A stretch of 64,000 nucleotides of DNA from Escallonia rubra (lineage: Eukaryota; Streptophyta; Magnoliopsida; Escalloniales; Escalloniaceae), in contig JAVXUO010000737.1 of the NCBI GenBank assembly GCA_033065855.1, positions 310,001 through 374,000 on the forward strand, read 5' to 3'. The notes under the pieces were generated by a model, which had not been told where the DNA came from, did not search any database, and saw only the letters and a list, made by a program, of their open reading frames with translations. The translations under genes and the position numbers were made by a program. Of the stretch, positions 11,386 through 24,785 are shown piece after piece. How positions within the stretch are numbered: the stretch's first letter is position 1; every line of letters starts with the position of its first letter.

Positions 11386-12966
11386 TTAAACCTGTGCTTC
11401 GTTTGAATTCTCGTTCTCACCTGACATCTCCTCCAAAGATTTTCCCTTCGATTCAGGAACCAAGAAAGTGCATAAAGTTCCCAAAAAATTGACAACACCT
11501 AACACAAGAAGCGAATTCCTCACCCCAATACCTGCAGGATACCCTGCATCTGCCTTCGATTTGTCTTGATTCTGAGCCAAATATAAGAATCCGAAAGCGC
11601 CAACCATTGCCCCTAACTTCCCAGATGCAGCAGATATACCATGGCAAGTTGACCTCAACCTAGCCGGGAAGATCTCAGCTGGCACGACAAATGTGGTGGC
11701 ATTGGGTCCAAAATTCGCAAAGAAGAAGGTCAATGAGTACATCGCCACAAACCCAATACGGTTGTCCTTGTGAGTCCAGTGTTCGTAAGGAACGGCCAGT
11801 GCAAACATAAACACTGTCATCATGGAGAATCCGAGTAACTGGATAGCAAACCTTCCCATCCTGTCAATCAAAGCCACGGTGAACCAGTAACCTGGCACGG
11901 TACTGCACAAAGCGATAAGGGTTTGTGCCCTCGCGATCTTGAAAACCTCCCCAAGGGCAGTCATTGTCTTTGCTGGAGGGATCCATCCAATCGCGGTGAA
12001 TATGTCCTTTTGGAACAGGTTCTGGCTGTAAAATGCAATGTCAAGTAGGAACCATGTGCTTGTTGTACCAAGCAAGTGAAGTCCATGGCGACGCAAAAAC
12101 TCCTTCGTGAACAAACCAAATGCATTTGCTGGCTTTGCCGCTATCTCCTCCACCTTTTGCTGTTCGGCCTCCAAGTCAACCTGCAAAACCTTGGACATGT
12201 CTGATGCAGCCTGCTTTGCATTCTTGGCGACAAGAGCTGTGTACCGAGCAGTTTCAGGCATCTTCATCCTCCAGTAGTAAGTGAGCAGAGCAGGAAGCGC
12301 TCCAACCATCAAAATAATCCTCCAGACATAATCTGCTTGCGGGACGGTTGAGCCAATTGGGTCGACCTCATAAGCCGGAGCCTTGAACCTGGCATCAAAT
12401 GCAGCCGATATTATCATTGCAAACATCCCGCCTGCCAAAATTCCAAATCCTTGCATTGCAAACACCGCGGCAATAAAGGCACCGCGAGTCTTCTTGTTTG
12501 CATATTCGGACATGATGGTAGCAGAAAGAGGGTAATCACCACCAATGCCAAACCCGAGCCAGAAGCGAAAGAAGCACAGGGTTGCCATAACAGCTTTCGG
12601 GTCACGGCTAAAAGAAAGGCCTGAAGCAATGGAACAGAGGACCATGACCATGAGTGTCATCCCATAGACTCGTTTTCGGCCCATCTTGTCCCCGAGCCAA
12701 CCAAAGAAGAGCTGGCCAGTGAGCGTGCCACAGAATGCGACGCCATTGACAGCAGCAGATACATTGGGAGGTAAACTGCCAGGCTTTTGTGCACCATCAA
12801 CATGGTAGTAAATGCGGCCAAGCATTTTCGTGACAAGGGAGATGCAGAAAAGATCATAGGCATCAGTGAAGAAACCCATTCCAGCAATGATGATTGCAGT
12901 GAAATGATACCATTGTGTTTTGGCTACATCGAGCGCATTAAGAACCTTCAGATTATCCTCTGCCAT
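11386..12966 (-). CDS. PHT1: High-affinity inorganic phosphate/H+ symporter, PHT1 family
   Basis: A plasma-membrane H+-coupled phosphate uptake transporter of the major facilitator superfamily. The intact single-exon protein is 526 residues, the usual PHT1 length. The start [20 protein letters not shown] is the family N-terminus; an upstream in-frame GTG at 12978 is not used because plant translation starts at ATG. The PHT1 signature [13 protein letters not shown] is at residues 142-154. The first membrane segment carries the conserved acidic pair in [10 protein letters not shown] (residues 31-40). Twelve membrane segments are expected, with a hydrophilic central loop near residues 245-290 ([20 protein letters not shown] region). 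The C-terminus ends [16 protein letters not shown] and a hydrophilic tail. Upstream, a probable leader intron and a promoter with TATA and P1BS suggest control by phosphate status. I cannot assign an individual paralogue number. Confidence 0.97.
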   Translation of the reverse strand: MAEDNLKVLNALDVAKTQWYHFTAIIIAGMGFFTDAYDLFCISLVTKMLGRIYYHVDGAQKPGSLPPNVSAAVNGVAFCGTLTGQLFFGWLGDKMGRKRVYGMTLMVMVLCSIASGLSFSRDPKAVMATLCFFRFWLGFGIGGDYPLSATIMSEYANKKTRGAFIAAVFAMQGFGILAGGMFAMIISAAFDARFKAPAYEVDPIGSTVPQADYVWRIILMVGALPALLTYYWRMKMPETARYTALVAKNAKQAASDMSKVLQVDLEAEQQKVEEIAAKPANAFGLFTKEFLRRHGLHLLGTTSTWFLLDIAFYSQNLFQKDIFTAIGWIPPAKTMTALGEVFKIARAQTLIALCSTVPGYWFTVALIDRMGRFAIQLLGFSMMTVFMFALAVPYEHWTHKDNRIGFVAMYSLTFFFANFGPNATTFVVPAEIFPARLRSTCHGISAASGKLGAMVGAFGFLYLAQNQDKSKADAGYPAGIGVRNSLLVLGVVNFLGTLCTFLVPESKGKSLEEMSGENENSNEAQV

Positions 12967-13045
12967 GACTGAATACACAGAAGCTCCCTTTCTCTACTCT
13001 CCCTTTCTCAACTTCTTCCTCCCTCTATCTCTGTCCCAGAGATAT

Positions 13046-14379
13046 CTGCCATAATTGTACAAATAGTACTGATCAGAGCATGTACTATATAAGTTAAGAG
13101 ACGTTCAAACATAGGACATGCATTTGGTTCTTTACTTGTGTCAATTCTGCTAGTACTAACACAAAGGGAAATGTGAATAAGAGACTGATTCCAGCAATTA
13201 TTAACATAAGAAGAAAGTAAACTACTAAAGAAGCAATAATGAAATATTATTTTGTACTAATTTATGACATGCCGACGAAATAATTCCTGATGAGAAATAA
13301 AATCGTACGCTCATGATTTTTCTCTTCCACGGAAATAATCGTGACAAAGGAGTGTCCAAACGAAATTATCGATTTCATTTCACCATATTAAATACGATTA
13401 CATATTGCACATAATACTTTGCATCCTAAACTAAAAAACATGGATCAGGTACACCATCCCCATGGTTAGGCATACTCAACTTAACATCAGGAAATCAATA
13501 AATCATCCATATAGTAGTCTTGCATGTCAGTTTTCCATAGGAACTGAACAAAAAGTAAAAGGAAATTTCAGTTTTTTCATCAGCAATTTAGCTAGTGTCA
13601 CTCTGACCTCTTATTATTTTTAACAAATAATGATTTCCCTGCATTCTAGAAAGTCCACCAAAAACAAAAGAACTCCATGAATATTGGAACATGAGTACAT
13701 ACATATCCCAGAAAACAACACAAAACACATGGCCATTCTCTCATAAAAAAACAAAAAAAGGGTGCAATAAACAATAATCATCATAAATTTTTGCCTGAAG
13801 AGCAAAATGGAAACCCAAGATACCAAGCTATGCATGCATGTACCTCTCCAAATCCAATTTAAGAAATATTCAGGAGGAGTATATGCAGAAGAGGAACAAC
13901 TCAAATTCATTAATACCCTCTATAAATCGGATTAATTCAGCACCAGGAAGATCATCATCACGGACAAAATCGAAATATTTTACAACAAAACTTAGTGTGC
14001 GATGAGTGCTCAAACATAAAAAAAAAAAAAAACTCACTCTTGAAAGCAAGATCAGGTCTCAAAATTTTCCGTTATATTTTTGGGTAGGCAAAATTAGAAA
14101 AATCAAGTGATCTGAAAAATTCATTCTTGTTAATCAGCAGAAGAAAACCAAGATCTTCAATCTCGAAACTGAATTGGGTTCAAGAAAGTCCAAACACATC
14201 ACCGTTTCAGAAAGTACCACCTTTGCATGCAATGAAACGCACATATACATATCTATTTAACAATCATGCACATGATTCAAAGATTACATTTTTTGTGTGA
14301 TAGTGTACAAGAAGAAGCTTTACAGGTGAAGATACATGATGATGGAACTGAAACACAAAAGCAGAGGAGACCCACTGAC
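13046..14379 (-). other. Probable 5'-UTR intron of PHT1
   Basis: The minus strand reads a leader ending CCAG|GTCAGTGG at 14380/14379 and an acceptor ATGGCAG ending at 13046. This leaves a second leader exon of 79 nt before the ATG. A leader intron just upstream of the start is known for several plant PHT1 genes. The intron is AT-rich with no coding sequence. Confidence 0.55.
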
Positions 14380-14522
14380 CTGGCTGTCCCCAGAGATTGG
14401 CGAGGAGTTTTAGAGAGAGAGAGGCCGAGAAGAGAAAGTGGGTTTTTGTTTTTTTGAGGGGAATGATGATGGGATGGGATGGGATGGAGTGGATGGGTTG
14501 AGATGGGATGCTAAGCAGAGGG

Positions 14523-14530
14523 CTTTTATA
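14523..14530 (-). promoter_or_regulatory. TATA box of PHT1
   Basis: TATAAAAG on the minus strand. About 110 nt of pyrimidine-rich leader (CATCCCATCC repeats and CT tracts) lies between the expected start near 14495 and the predicted donor at 14379. Confidence 0.7.
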
Positions 14531-14568
14531 AGCAGAGGAGTCCGAAACCAACGCGAGTATCTCCACCG

Positions 14569-14576
14569 GTATATTC
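14569..14576. promoter_or_regulatory. P1BS element (PHR1 binding site) upstream of PHT1 TATA box
   Basis: GTATATTC fits the palindromic consensus GNATATNC bound by the PHR1 phosphate-starvation regulator. It lies about 40 bp upstream of the TATA box, a position seen in phosphate-starvation-induced genes. Confidence 0.6.
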
Positions 14577-14619
14577 CGCTCGTTTTTCGCTCCTCTTCCC
14601 ACATTGCTAGTCAAATTCA

Positions 14620-17215
14620 ACTTCCTTTTCCGACGTCGTTAGACCTTTCAACCCCCCATCCCCCTCTGTTTTCACTTTCTTTCACACACACACACACAGA
14701 AGATCAGAAGTCATTAATTTTGGTTCAACATAGGGGTTTTCCGAGAAGGGTCGGTCGGTTGGCTAATGGAATGTGTTTTAGGATCTTGCACAATTAAGAG
14801 TCATAAAGGCATCTTATTGGTCCTATATTATCCTTGGCAAAATCAAACATTATCTGATACAGATCCAATTCCTTCATATTCATAAGCACAAATGTTGTGC
14901 AAAAGTTTATCACATAATTTATCGTGTTTTTTTCACGCTCTCTTTAATCGACTAAACAATGGTCGAAATTGTTGTATATAGTAGAAAATAAAAGTCAATT
15001 TGATAATGTAAATGCAGAGATTTTTTAAAAATTTTAATCATAAATTAGATTTAGAGATATCGAGAATTTGCTTTCGAGATAGTTGTGATCTCCTCATTTT
15101 GCATTGAACCAACAAAATAGAAATTCAAGAATGAGCTTGTGAGATACTCCGTAGTTGTAATCTCCTCATTCATATAATCCAAGAGGTAGCCGATACTTGA
15201 AATATTATTGTGCATACAGAGCATTAATTCAATAACCGTATTAATAACTAATGAGCTTGTTAATGCAAGCTTAATTAATACGCGCAATTTTTTGGATTTT
15301 TGTATTTGCAATAGAGTGAAGTGTTTTACTCACGCGATCGTGAACCCTTGGGTGCAATCGGTTCGTTTAATTGGTGTGCGCATATAAGCCTAAAAAACAT
15401 CATGCTCCAAAGCGCGTGACTATTAGACACTACCATTAGAGTATATATGGTATGCTCATTGTTTGGCAATTCAGATGACTTGCACAAATTTTCGTGATTT
15501 CAGCTGGTTTGGCTCAATCAGATGTTGATTGTCTAAGAATAGAACTGCATGAAAATTTGTTGACTTTAGCAAAAAATGAACTTAAGCTTTGGACGACAAC
15601 TTTGCCAAACCCGTAGTCATGTCAGTTTCAATTCTACCCAAGTATCAAACTTTCTGCCTTGTTATTGTTGGTGAGATACAAAATCGTTGTCTTTTGACCT
15701 TATTATTATTATTATTTCCCATCGCATGATCACTGTAGGTTGGTCGGCCTTTGTTGACTTGAACTACATTCGGACCATGACTCTCTTGCCTCAGAGGTCC
15801 CTTTCCAATTTCCAGACATCAGTCATGACATCCTAAGTGTCGCACTTGGTTAGGTTCCACACAGTGTCTTGCACATTATTGTCCTCTGTTTGTGAGCAGT
15901 GTTTCAGTGCCAAGCAAACTATAGCTAGTGCTGTAAAATTTATCCTCTTTTTTCTTGGACGGTAAGAAAAAGATCTTCTCGAAACAGTTTTAGCGTTAAT
16001 CGAAACTACCTTATCTTTTCGGACGATCTTAAGGGTACACTCCCCACATCAGCCTGATGCATTCAGAAAAATATTTTTCTTCCGGGTGCTGGCCTTAATG
16101 TTTGAACCTAGAAAAATTAAGGATACAAACATCTTTGACGCTAGATAATATAACTCAAATATAACTCCCAATAAGAGGGGGACACCCGACGAATCCCAGT
16201 CAAACTGGGAGATTTATGATCTGGATTTTAAAAGAGTCCTTAGAGATTGTGACGTGATCCTCGAGAATCCTAACGCGATCCTAACATATTATTCTAAAGG
16301 GGTCTACCCCCCAGGTATGAGAACAATTACACAATTCATGCTTTTTCAGAATTATTATTCTGTAGCTGCGCTCTGACTTAAGCATCGGAGAGTTCTCCGC
16401 CGGGAACCCCACCCGGCGATCACTCATTTTCCGGGAACCCCAACCGGCAATCACTCGTTTTCTGTCTTGCAGGTCATCGGTCCAGGCTCGGATTCTGGAA
16501 TTTGCGCGGAGCATATTTTTAGCAGCAACACTTACTAACCCCTCAGAATTCTAAAATTTACCATTTTGCTTGTACGCAGATGTATGTTACTATGCGTCTA
16601 TGTGGTGGATGCTCTTCGTTTATTCTTCCCCACTCTCCATTCTTTGTGACAAAATTTTAACTGCAACTTTGGCTATAGTTTATGGCTTTAACGAACTTTA
16701 ATAGTGACAATATAATCATATAGCTACAGTTAAAACTGGTGCCTGGTGCCAAAACTTGTCACTAGAGATTGTACCATAAGCTCCTATTGCATTTTGTCAC
16801 TTAGAGGAGTGAATTGCAACCCATAACAGCAAGCATTTGGTTGAAATTAACATTTTGCATTTAGTAAGTACCAAAAAGAAAGGTGATTATAAGCTACTGC
16901 CCTCATAGTTCCTTTCCTGAGTATCATGTTGCTTTATCATTCTCTTTCCTGCTTGATATTCTTTTTTTTATGTCATTTGATATTCAATCAATCAAAATAA
17001 ATTGTATTTCTTTCTCTCTCTCTCTCTCAAATTTGAAATTATATCTCTCATTCAAATCTTGAAACTTTTCTAAATTTGATACAACTCCAATATGTTTTCA
17101 CAATTTACCAAAATTAATTTCCCTCCTTTTATTTTATTATATAAGTCATACACAGACATTTATATAAACATATGTGTGTGTGCGCGCGCAACTAATGATA
17201 TATGTTATTTTGTCT
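14620..17215. other. Intergenic region upstream of PHT1
   Basis: AT-rich, with no gene recognised. It holds a short CA run near 14685, a possible dispersed-repeat piece near 16140-16260 that resembles 33840-33950, and a two-copy ~31-bp tandem repeat at 16399-16462 (CCGGGAACCCCA-type units). A CT microsatellite lies near 17012-17028. Confidence 0.5.
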
Positions 17216-17384
17216 TATGTCGCATAACTTTTATACTCTTCTTGGTGGGTTTTATTAATAGAAACATCAACACAATTGGTTATTACTATTGTTACTAAAA
17301 GTGGTAGAAAACTCATACAAAGATGGTAATAATTTTATTTGTTATGACTATGCGACATATAAGTATGAACTTTTATGCGACATA
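17216..17384. repeat. Possible short inverted-repeat element
   Basis: TATGTCGCATAA at 17216-17227 is repeated inverted at 17373-17384, with a second inverted copy at 17349-17359. No target duplication was found, so a decayed MITE is only one reading. Confidence 0.3.
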
Positions 17385-20300
17385 CTAGTTGACTAATGGT
17401 ATAAAAGTTTGTTTGCATATTTGAATGTGTCTTTATCCGGTAGACATGCTTATGGCGAAAGGTAACCGTTAGATCATTATATGGTGGGTGCTTCTTGATT
17501 TATCTCCATTAGAGACATGTGTTGGAACATCCGACGCCCATATCTCGACTTGCTATCACCGGAAACTCTGGTCGTGCGTTCAACTCTTACAATACACAGT
17601 CCCCCAATTTTTCGGAACTTGCCGACAGTTAGTTACACTCACTCGATGAGTTACACCTCGCCAAATAAAGATCAAGGGGGAACAGGAGTAAAATCGTCAA
17701 CCTTGACATCTTTTTTAAATGTAAAGGTTTTTGATAATGGAACAGGAGTCAATTAAATAAATGTAAAGGTTTTCCATTATCAAAAAAAATAATGATAATA
17801 GTGACATCAAACCAAGGGTGGAGGTTCCCGCCGCAACTAGCCGTAATAATACATACAGTATTTTTTTAAAGCATATTACTTGTAACTATCATGATATTCC
17901 CTATGGTCAATATCAAATTAAAAGTTGGTCTACCTAGTTTGACATGTATGTGGAGTCCCAGCAAATATTATCTCCTCCAGTCCTTAAAAGGCAGCTTGTG
18001 CAAGCGCAACAACCATTTTATGGACAGCCCTTTTCCTTTCATGCAGTTCTTTTAAAGCCCTAAACAAAATCATAGTTGCAATTCTCATTGCGCGTTAGCG
18101 CTCGAACGTGTAGAGTTTCCAATCGACCAGATGAGAAGTAATTTTCCATTGGTATCAAATCTTTATCAGGAATCGTTAGTAATTGCCGGTTAGCCTCCGG
18201 TAGCACAGCCGAGACAGCGACGGGTTCTCTGCCCCAACGGGAAGGGATTCTCGCTTTCAAATTCTAGAAAACTCCCAAACAAAAGATCTACTCCGTACGA
18301 ATGGATCGGATCGACTTGAAAAATGCTAAACCGAAGCATCCTTGCCAACCTCTGTAGAGTTGCCTCACTGAGACAGTTCTTCAAAATTAACATAGACCTT
18401 ATACTATATGGTCGAAACGTTGAAAAATGGAAAAGAGTAAAGTGGGCATATATTCTATTGTCCTGAAGAATCTGAGTAAGATTTTTGTGGAAAACTTGGG
18501 GTTAAAAAAGGAGGACACTGTGGTTCTAAGGAAAAATGGTCGTGGAATTTATGTGAGTGCCTTGAAGTAAGGTGGCTTACTTTCAAAAACCAATTACCCA
18601 CCCCCACCATTGAATTGGTGACCATGTGCTCTGGTGATGAATGTGTAAGACACTCGAGCAGTTCCAGTCCAATCTCAAGGGCTCTGGATTAAAGTAGAGC
18701 CTTCCATGTATATTTTCCTCACTCCAAATCAATAACCTAACAGTGAAAAGCAGACAATTTTAACCAGAAAATCATGTGTATATATATATTGTATGTATGC
18801 GCAGGATAGAGGGAGGAGGATTCATCTCAAACTTTCCAAACAACTCACACACTTTTTTAGGTGGGGGACACAATGAAAAAGGCATACCAACCACCATATC
18901 CATATCCACCTTTAGGTTGATTTTCCCATGTTAACTTCAAAAAGCAGGCACTTGAGGCTCATGGAAGCTTCACAGATGTGAACTTTAAAGCACCATTTAC
19001 TGATTCAGTGCACCTATAAATCAGACGAATTTCTTTGACTCGTTAAATCTCACTCTCATTCATGTAAGTGTTAATTTGTATTGTAACCTGTAAATTTTTT
19101 TAATAGATTAGGATTATCATTATGGTATATCATAAGTCACTCGGGTACTTTAACCTGCAGGGACGGACTCAAGATGTCACATCTAGAGAGGTCAAAAGTT
19201 GCATGTAAAAAGTTTAGCCACTAATGTAAAATTGATAGAATGTGTAGGGAGCAAAGTTTAATTAACTAGAAGCATATCTAGTCTTTATTTTTTTAGGATG
19301 CATTGAAAAATTGTATGTCTATGTGTATTAGTACCAGTATCACATTTATATGGAAGTTAATAAACTTTTCATACATTTGCTAATTCTAGTCTCGCTTACT
19401 TCTTATTTTGTACATGCACAATATATTAAAAATATTATCATTAATTATTATTCACTCGTCACTATCCTGTATACATTTATAAAAGTTTTGTATAAGAGAT
19501 CAAGTAGAGAAAACAAGATTAGTCAAACTCTATATTTGTATGAGATCGAGTTGGAATTTATAACTCATGTCTAAATTTAAACTCTTATGAACTTCAAATG
19601 ACATTTAGTGGCACTTGTTCATAACACAGCTTCAACTTTTAGTGAGACAAAAGTAGAGCGTGAGAATTTAGTTTAGAGTAATTTATCAATTTCTCAAAAT
19701 ATATGCTAGAATTTCTCAATTTTTTTACTTTAAGACTTTAACCAAATGCATGTAGATGATATAAGCAACTTTTAGTGACAAATATGAGAGGACATCATGG
19801 TGTGCCCCCATATTTGGATAACCCAAATGGGCCTTAACTTGAAATATATTATATATACATATGACATACGCACAGTCCGTTAGAAATGAAGCCTGCTATT
19901 AATATGGATTGGGCCTCCACAGCATACACACATTTTTAAATTTTAACCCTGTCAATCATTTAGGACCTTTTTGTGAGGAATAATGAACAAATCAAAAGCC
20001 TTGCAAGGACAGATCTTTCTCAAAATAGCTGCTATTAGCTGAATGAATTTGAAGAGACAATGTTGTTGAGAGAATCAATGTTTCTATTCTACAGAATGTC
20101 TGATGAACTGACAAAACATGATAAGCATAAGCTGAACAATCTCTGGTCAGTAAAAAGTAATAAAGAGTCCAACCAAGCTCACGAAAACAAGTATGGTATT
20201 ATGCTGGCATGACATCTTGGAGGAAAAAAGAGTCGGGTTTCGCATTATCCAATGATCACGACGTAGAAAAAGAAAGAATCAAAGGTCAAGAAATCGTGTC

Positions 20301-20440
20301 CTTCGAATACAGAAGCGTAGCGGGAGTTGAAATTCCCTTACAAGTCTCAATCTCTCATCGTATGTAAGGATTATACTACATGCTTCTAGGGCTCTATCTA
20401 ACTGTTAAGTGTCAATTGACAATGCTCAGTACTCAGCTAC
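17385..20440. other. Intergenic region, no gene recognised
   Basis: AT-rich. A short foldback around 17727-17790 (GATAATGGAA / TTCCATTATC) is visible. A slightly GC-richer open stretch at 18060-18393 (minus) has no recognisable domain. At 19157 the sequence CAGGGACGGACTC resembles a hAT-type terminus, but I found no partner end. Confidence 0.45.
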
Positions 20441-20871
20441 TCAACAAAGAAGCATCGCAAAAAATATGAGGACAATGAACACTTCCACAAGGGCCACCAC
20501 GTAAAAGTTGGCTAGAGGGATCTTGACATTGCTTGCTCCAAAGAACTGCAATCGCTGGACTTCACGAGCCAACTTGAGTACCAGATAGAGAAGATAACCA
20601 GCCATCATCATGAGCAACCTCCAACTGGATTCATGTGCGTTCGCATGGAAACAAGTACGCAAATGATTGCGCAGTTCATTACCATGGCCATCGAGTCTAT
20701 GCTGTTTATGAAGAGCTTCTGCCACAGGTATCTGTTGAGAAGCATCTTGTTAACTTGACACACCTTTCTGAACTTTGTCCAAGAAAACGATATTCCAACA
20801 TCCAGAATGGAATACAGGCATATGAAATGCGGGGACAACTCGTGTGCTTGCATTCTGCATAGTAGCCACAC
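20441..20871 (-). pseudogene. Frameshifted fragment of a multi-pass membrane protein
   Basis: Two overlapping minus-strand frames read as one conserved-looking protein. The first gives HELSPHFICLYSILDVGISF and WQKLFINSIDSMAMVMNCA. After a one-base shift near 20635 the other frame continues ESSWRLLMMMAGYLLYLVLK and ends with a hydrophobic segment, VALVEVFIVLIFFAMLLC. Hydrophobic stretches suggest at least two or three membrane spans. An AG acceptor just before 20857 is possible, so this may be a 3' exon of a decayed gene. I do not recognise the family. A base error in an otherwise intact exon is the alternative. Confidence 0.5.
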
Positions 20872-20879
20872 TTAGAAAT

Positions 20880-22725
20880 TCCTAAAAATTGTATCGCAGA
20901 ACTGAGCTAATGTAGGGAAGAAGAGATGAAATGCCCTCAATGCAACTAATTTGGCTTTAATATTAGGCACTGACAGTGCTTGGGACAAGATAAAGTACTC
21001 GAAATAAAATGTTCCTACATATCAATAATTTCTTCTGACCAGACAGAGAACTCATAGCAGTCATAAGATTAGCATTATGATATGCTAAGATGTCTCAAGC
21101 CAAATAATCACTGATGAGATCCACAGAAAAATCATTTTTCAATTTGATCACTTAGTTATCTGAGCTCCAGTATGTTATACTCCATCATGAAGTAATGTAC
21201 TGGTTATTGGAAGATCAAACGGCAAAGTAAGTTAACAAAACCCAGAGGAATCAGCTGACTTTCTTTTAGACCTGAAGGAGAACTCAAGGCAACAACACAA
21301 AAATGTCTTTTCTTACCTACTTGGGGTCACTGCATGAAGAAATCTCCTGATAAGCCTATGGAGAGCGTTAGTTTGAAGCAACCAGGCAACGGACTTCTTC
21401 TTTTACACCTACCAGATTTCAGCAGAATAACATGGAAACAAGAGTAGGGAGATATATTCTAGGCATAGCTAATCCAAATGCATCTTGGTGGGCTCCTGAA
21501 CAAGTCCAATATGGGCAGGCCAAATCTTCCATGGAAGTATCTTCAGAATCATAACAGGTTATCCCAATGATTTTGATAGATGACAAGGTAATGCAACATC
21601 AGTGATTTCACCTAAAGGGCCTGGAAACTATGGGGTAAACTTGCAACTTAGAAGTTATACTATCTTGGGTAGAAGTAGAACCAAGTAGAAAGACATGACC
21701 AAACGCAGAAACCAAATTCATCTCAGTTACAACGAATGCGTGAAGATGTAATCAGCAAGTATGGAACTTTTTCAAACAGAAAAGGGACTAAACATGCCAA
21801 TAGAAATTCGTTTGTACCTATCGGAGTTTTCGAAAGAGAAGCGACTAGTTCAGATAGTTTCAATTTGCAATTCAGTATTGCTGAAGTGAACCACTTCGGA
21901 GCACTGTTCTAGTAAAATGCATACATATATGAACAATCCTTCTTAGTTAACTTCGATCTCAAAACACTAATAAGAGTAGGGCTATAATCACCTAAAATGC
22001 CCAAAAGCCAAACATTGTTGGTCCACAACCAATCCTACTTTACCAATGTGATAGACTATAATTATCACGGTTTCCAATTATCTAAGTTTTCAGGGTAGTG
22101 TGTATTTAAGCATACCATCCAGTTCAATACCAGTTACAGTTAAGATCAAGAGTTTTGACAATCAAGGAGCTACTTCAAATCATGGTATATTCCACTTGAA
22201 ACCATAATCCTTGATGCCTCTTTTTACAAGGAGGATTTTCATGGCAAGACAAAAGTGTAACAGCCGACGCAAACCACATGAAAGAGCTAAATAATAACTG
22301 TCGGTTCCTATACTGAAAATGTCCAGGACATCTTTACAACTTCAAAAACCAAATAGACCATCACTTGTCATAGAACGAGCAACTCAATGAAGTCTTTTCC
22401 CTACTACTTGGTGTTGCAAAACTAGGAAAATCAGCCAAGCGAAGTGAAGATAAAACATTGTTAAGGTTTACTATGATAAAAGAATCTTTCATGCAAACAA
22501 ATTATGCATGTCATTACAAAGCTTCAACATAAATGTCACGAGTAATCTGGTGGGCCTAGAAATGTACTTCCATGGGACCTGGGACGGAATCCTCAGCATT
22601 ATAGGTTTTTCTCGCAGGCTCCATCTTTCTGTATATCTGTCCATTATGGAACATAAATTATTGCCGATCTCGTAATTATCATCAAAACGGGGAAAATTTA
22701 GGTATGCTGTTAGACTTCAAGTATC
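20880..22725. other. Intergenic region, no gene recognised
   Basis: AT-rich, with no domain-bearing frame. A short minus-strand stretch near 22560-22640 (MEPARKTYNAEDSVPG) is open but unsupported. Confidence 0.45.
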
Positions 22726-22730
22726 TAAAA

Positions 22731-23360
22731 CATATATTTTACCTGCAGAAGTGAGCATTGATTTGGTGCTGGCCTTGATGGCGGCTGAGAAGGCAAACCA
22801 GTAGACCTAGAAACCATCCTACCCAATCCACCCAACACACCTGACTTTGTTCTAGAGAAGCGCAGATCAATTCCAATACCCTGTAACGAATCAGCTCGTA
22901 GCCATGGACCAAATCCGCCAAACCTAGCATTACTCGCGCAGCACTTGCACTTCCTGTATCCAATACCAACGATCCCGCATTTGTAGCAAAACATATCCAA
23001 TTTCTCAAACTTAAACTCTATCCAAATGTCAGACAATCCAATACGCCTCAGCCAAAACCCAGCTTTCAAAGGATTCCTAACATCAATAACCACCCGTACT
23101 CGCAGGTACTTCCTCCAAATAATTTTCCAGTCAAAACCTTTCCATCAGTTGAAATGAACTTTCCCAAATATTCACCGATCTTGGTAGCATTGGCCTCTGT
23201 CATGTAGTTGATGGGTAATCCATAAACCCTAACCCAAAAAGGGCAATGGGAAAACTGCAAGTCTGCCAAGACCTTCCCGGAGCTCCATGGACAGAGAACC
23301 AGAAGACCTCCCTTGACATTCCAAGGTGCACTGTTGAGGACTAATTCTTGGAATCATCAT
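22731..23360 (-). pseudogene. LINE ORF1-like fragment (DUF4283 plus degenerate zinc knuckle)
   Basis: Read across frames on the minus strand: LNSAPWNVKGGLLVL, then LADLQFSHCPFWVRVYGLP, GEYLGKFISTDGKVLTGK, RVVIDVRNPLKAGFWLRR and the knuckle CYKCGIVGIGYRKC. This is the gag-like ORF1 of plant LINE retrotransposons. The knuckle should be CX2CX4HX4C but has Ile at the His position. At least one frameshift and one stop are present, and no reverse transcriptase follows downstream, so it is a dead fragment. Confidence 0.8.
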
Positions 23361-24785
23361 TATCCTCAAAAGCAAACATGTAGATATTCTGCTCGATTAG
23401 GATAAAGAAAAGGCCTTGTTAAACCTCCATTCAGTTGTTGTGACGCATTTTACAACTTGGGTATTCAGAGATACGGGCGAGATAATTTTCCCAATCAAGC
23501 AACGAGCCTCAACAAGATCAGTCATTTATTTGTTGGGTTCAAGTTTGGTGACTGAATGGTTCTCTTTCTCCATGAATGGAAGGGTGAAAGAAAGAAATTG
23601 ATCGGCTTAGCGTTTGGGAAAAAAGGTAAAATCTGAGAGGCAAAATGCACAAAGTTTGCCGCTTTTCTCGATTACTAATTGCCTAATTTTTTTTGACAAC
23701 CAAAACAGACGACTTGAAAGATACTAAAGGACCCAAATGAAGATACCAATCAAGAAAAAAAAATTTGGTGACTGAATGGGTTTCTTTCTCCATGAATGAA
23801 AGGGCAAAAGAAAGATAATTGGGGTGGCAGGAAATCTTAGGTTTAGGGTTTTAGGCCAAAGGAAAAAAATTCTTGACAGCCAAACAGAGGAATTGAAAGA
23901 GAGAGAGAGAAATGAAGAACCCAAACTCATCCTTTAGTGGGTACATTATCTCACTCAAGAAACTTCAACAAAATGAACAGATAATGAGAGAAGGAAGGTT
24001 CAGAGAAAAAGGGAAAGTTGAGAAGCCGATACCGGTGAGCAATGGAGAGGAGCTTGAGCATTGTTGGCACTATGCTACCGGTGGCGGTGAGAATGGTTAT
24101 GGTGATGGGAATAGAAGTGGGAGATCATCAGAGTACGGGAATTTGCCTGGTCTATAACTTCCATTTCAAAGGGTGCAGACCACATAGGCCCAAGAAAAGA
24201 GCGCGTAACCTTGCTACCATTTCCCTTTCTTTTGGTTTAAACACCTTTTATGCAGAAGATATCTTGGACCACAAAATTTAATAAACTTCTTTTCATAAGC
24301 CTTCTCGTGAACTGATTAAAGGTTTAAAGGCCATTCCGACTACTTCTGATCTACATGACAAGAAAGTAACAGCAAATTATAACTCCTCGTGATAGATTTA
24401 AAGTATTAAACTTGACAATACCATCGCATACATACGCTGATAGATCTAGATGAAAATATGTTACTACAATTGATGTACGTAATTGTTTGGATGAAGTGAG
24501 ACCACAATGCACCCACTTATAGGATGTGAATATTGTAGCCACTCAAGTTCTGTTTTTTTTCTTTCTCAATTTTTTTCAGACGAGGCAAAATTTTGTGACG
24601 TGCAAAGATATAAAATATTGGGTGATTAGGGACGGATGGTCTACCATCCACCACCATTGAACATGTTGAAATTAGAGATGCAACTTTGGGCTTGGCAACT
24701 TATGTCAGGGCGTAAAAATATGGGGGTGAACTTAGTATTATAGTAACCGTGATGGACACATGCGCAAAGTTTTGAGCCCATAAGA
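23361..24785. other. Intergenic region with a local direct repeat
   Basis: About 70 bp near 23545-23610 (GGTGACTGAATGG, TCTCCATGAATG) recurs near 23765-23830. A purine-rich open frame of 81 codons at 23912-24157 has no recognised domain and may be noncoding. Nothing else supportable. Confidence 0.45.

Noticed and set aside
18060..18393. Possible organelle-derived insert or gene fragment
   Set aside because: Slightly different composition, but I could not match it to any plastid or mitochondrial gene.
19157..19860. CAGGGACGGACTC as a hAT element terminus
   Set aside because: No matching inverted end or 8-bp duplication found.
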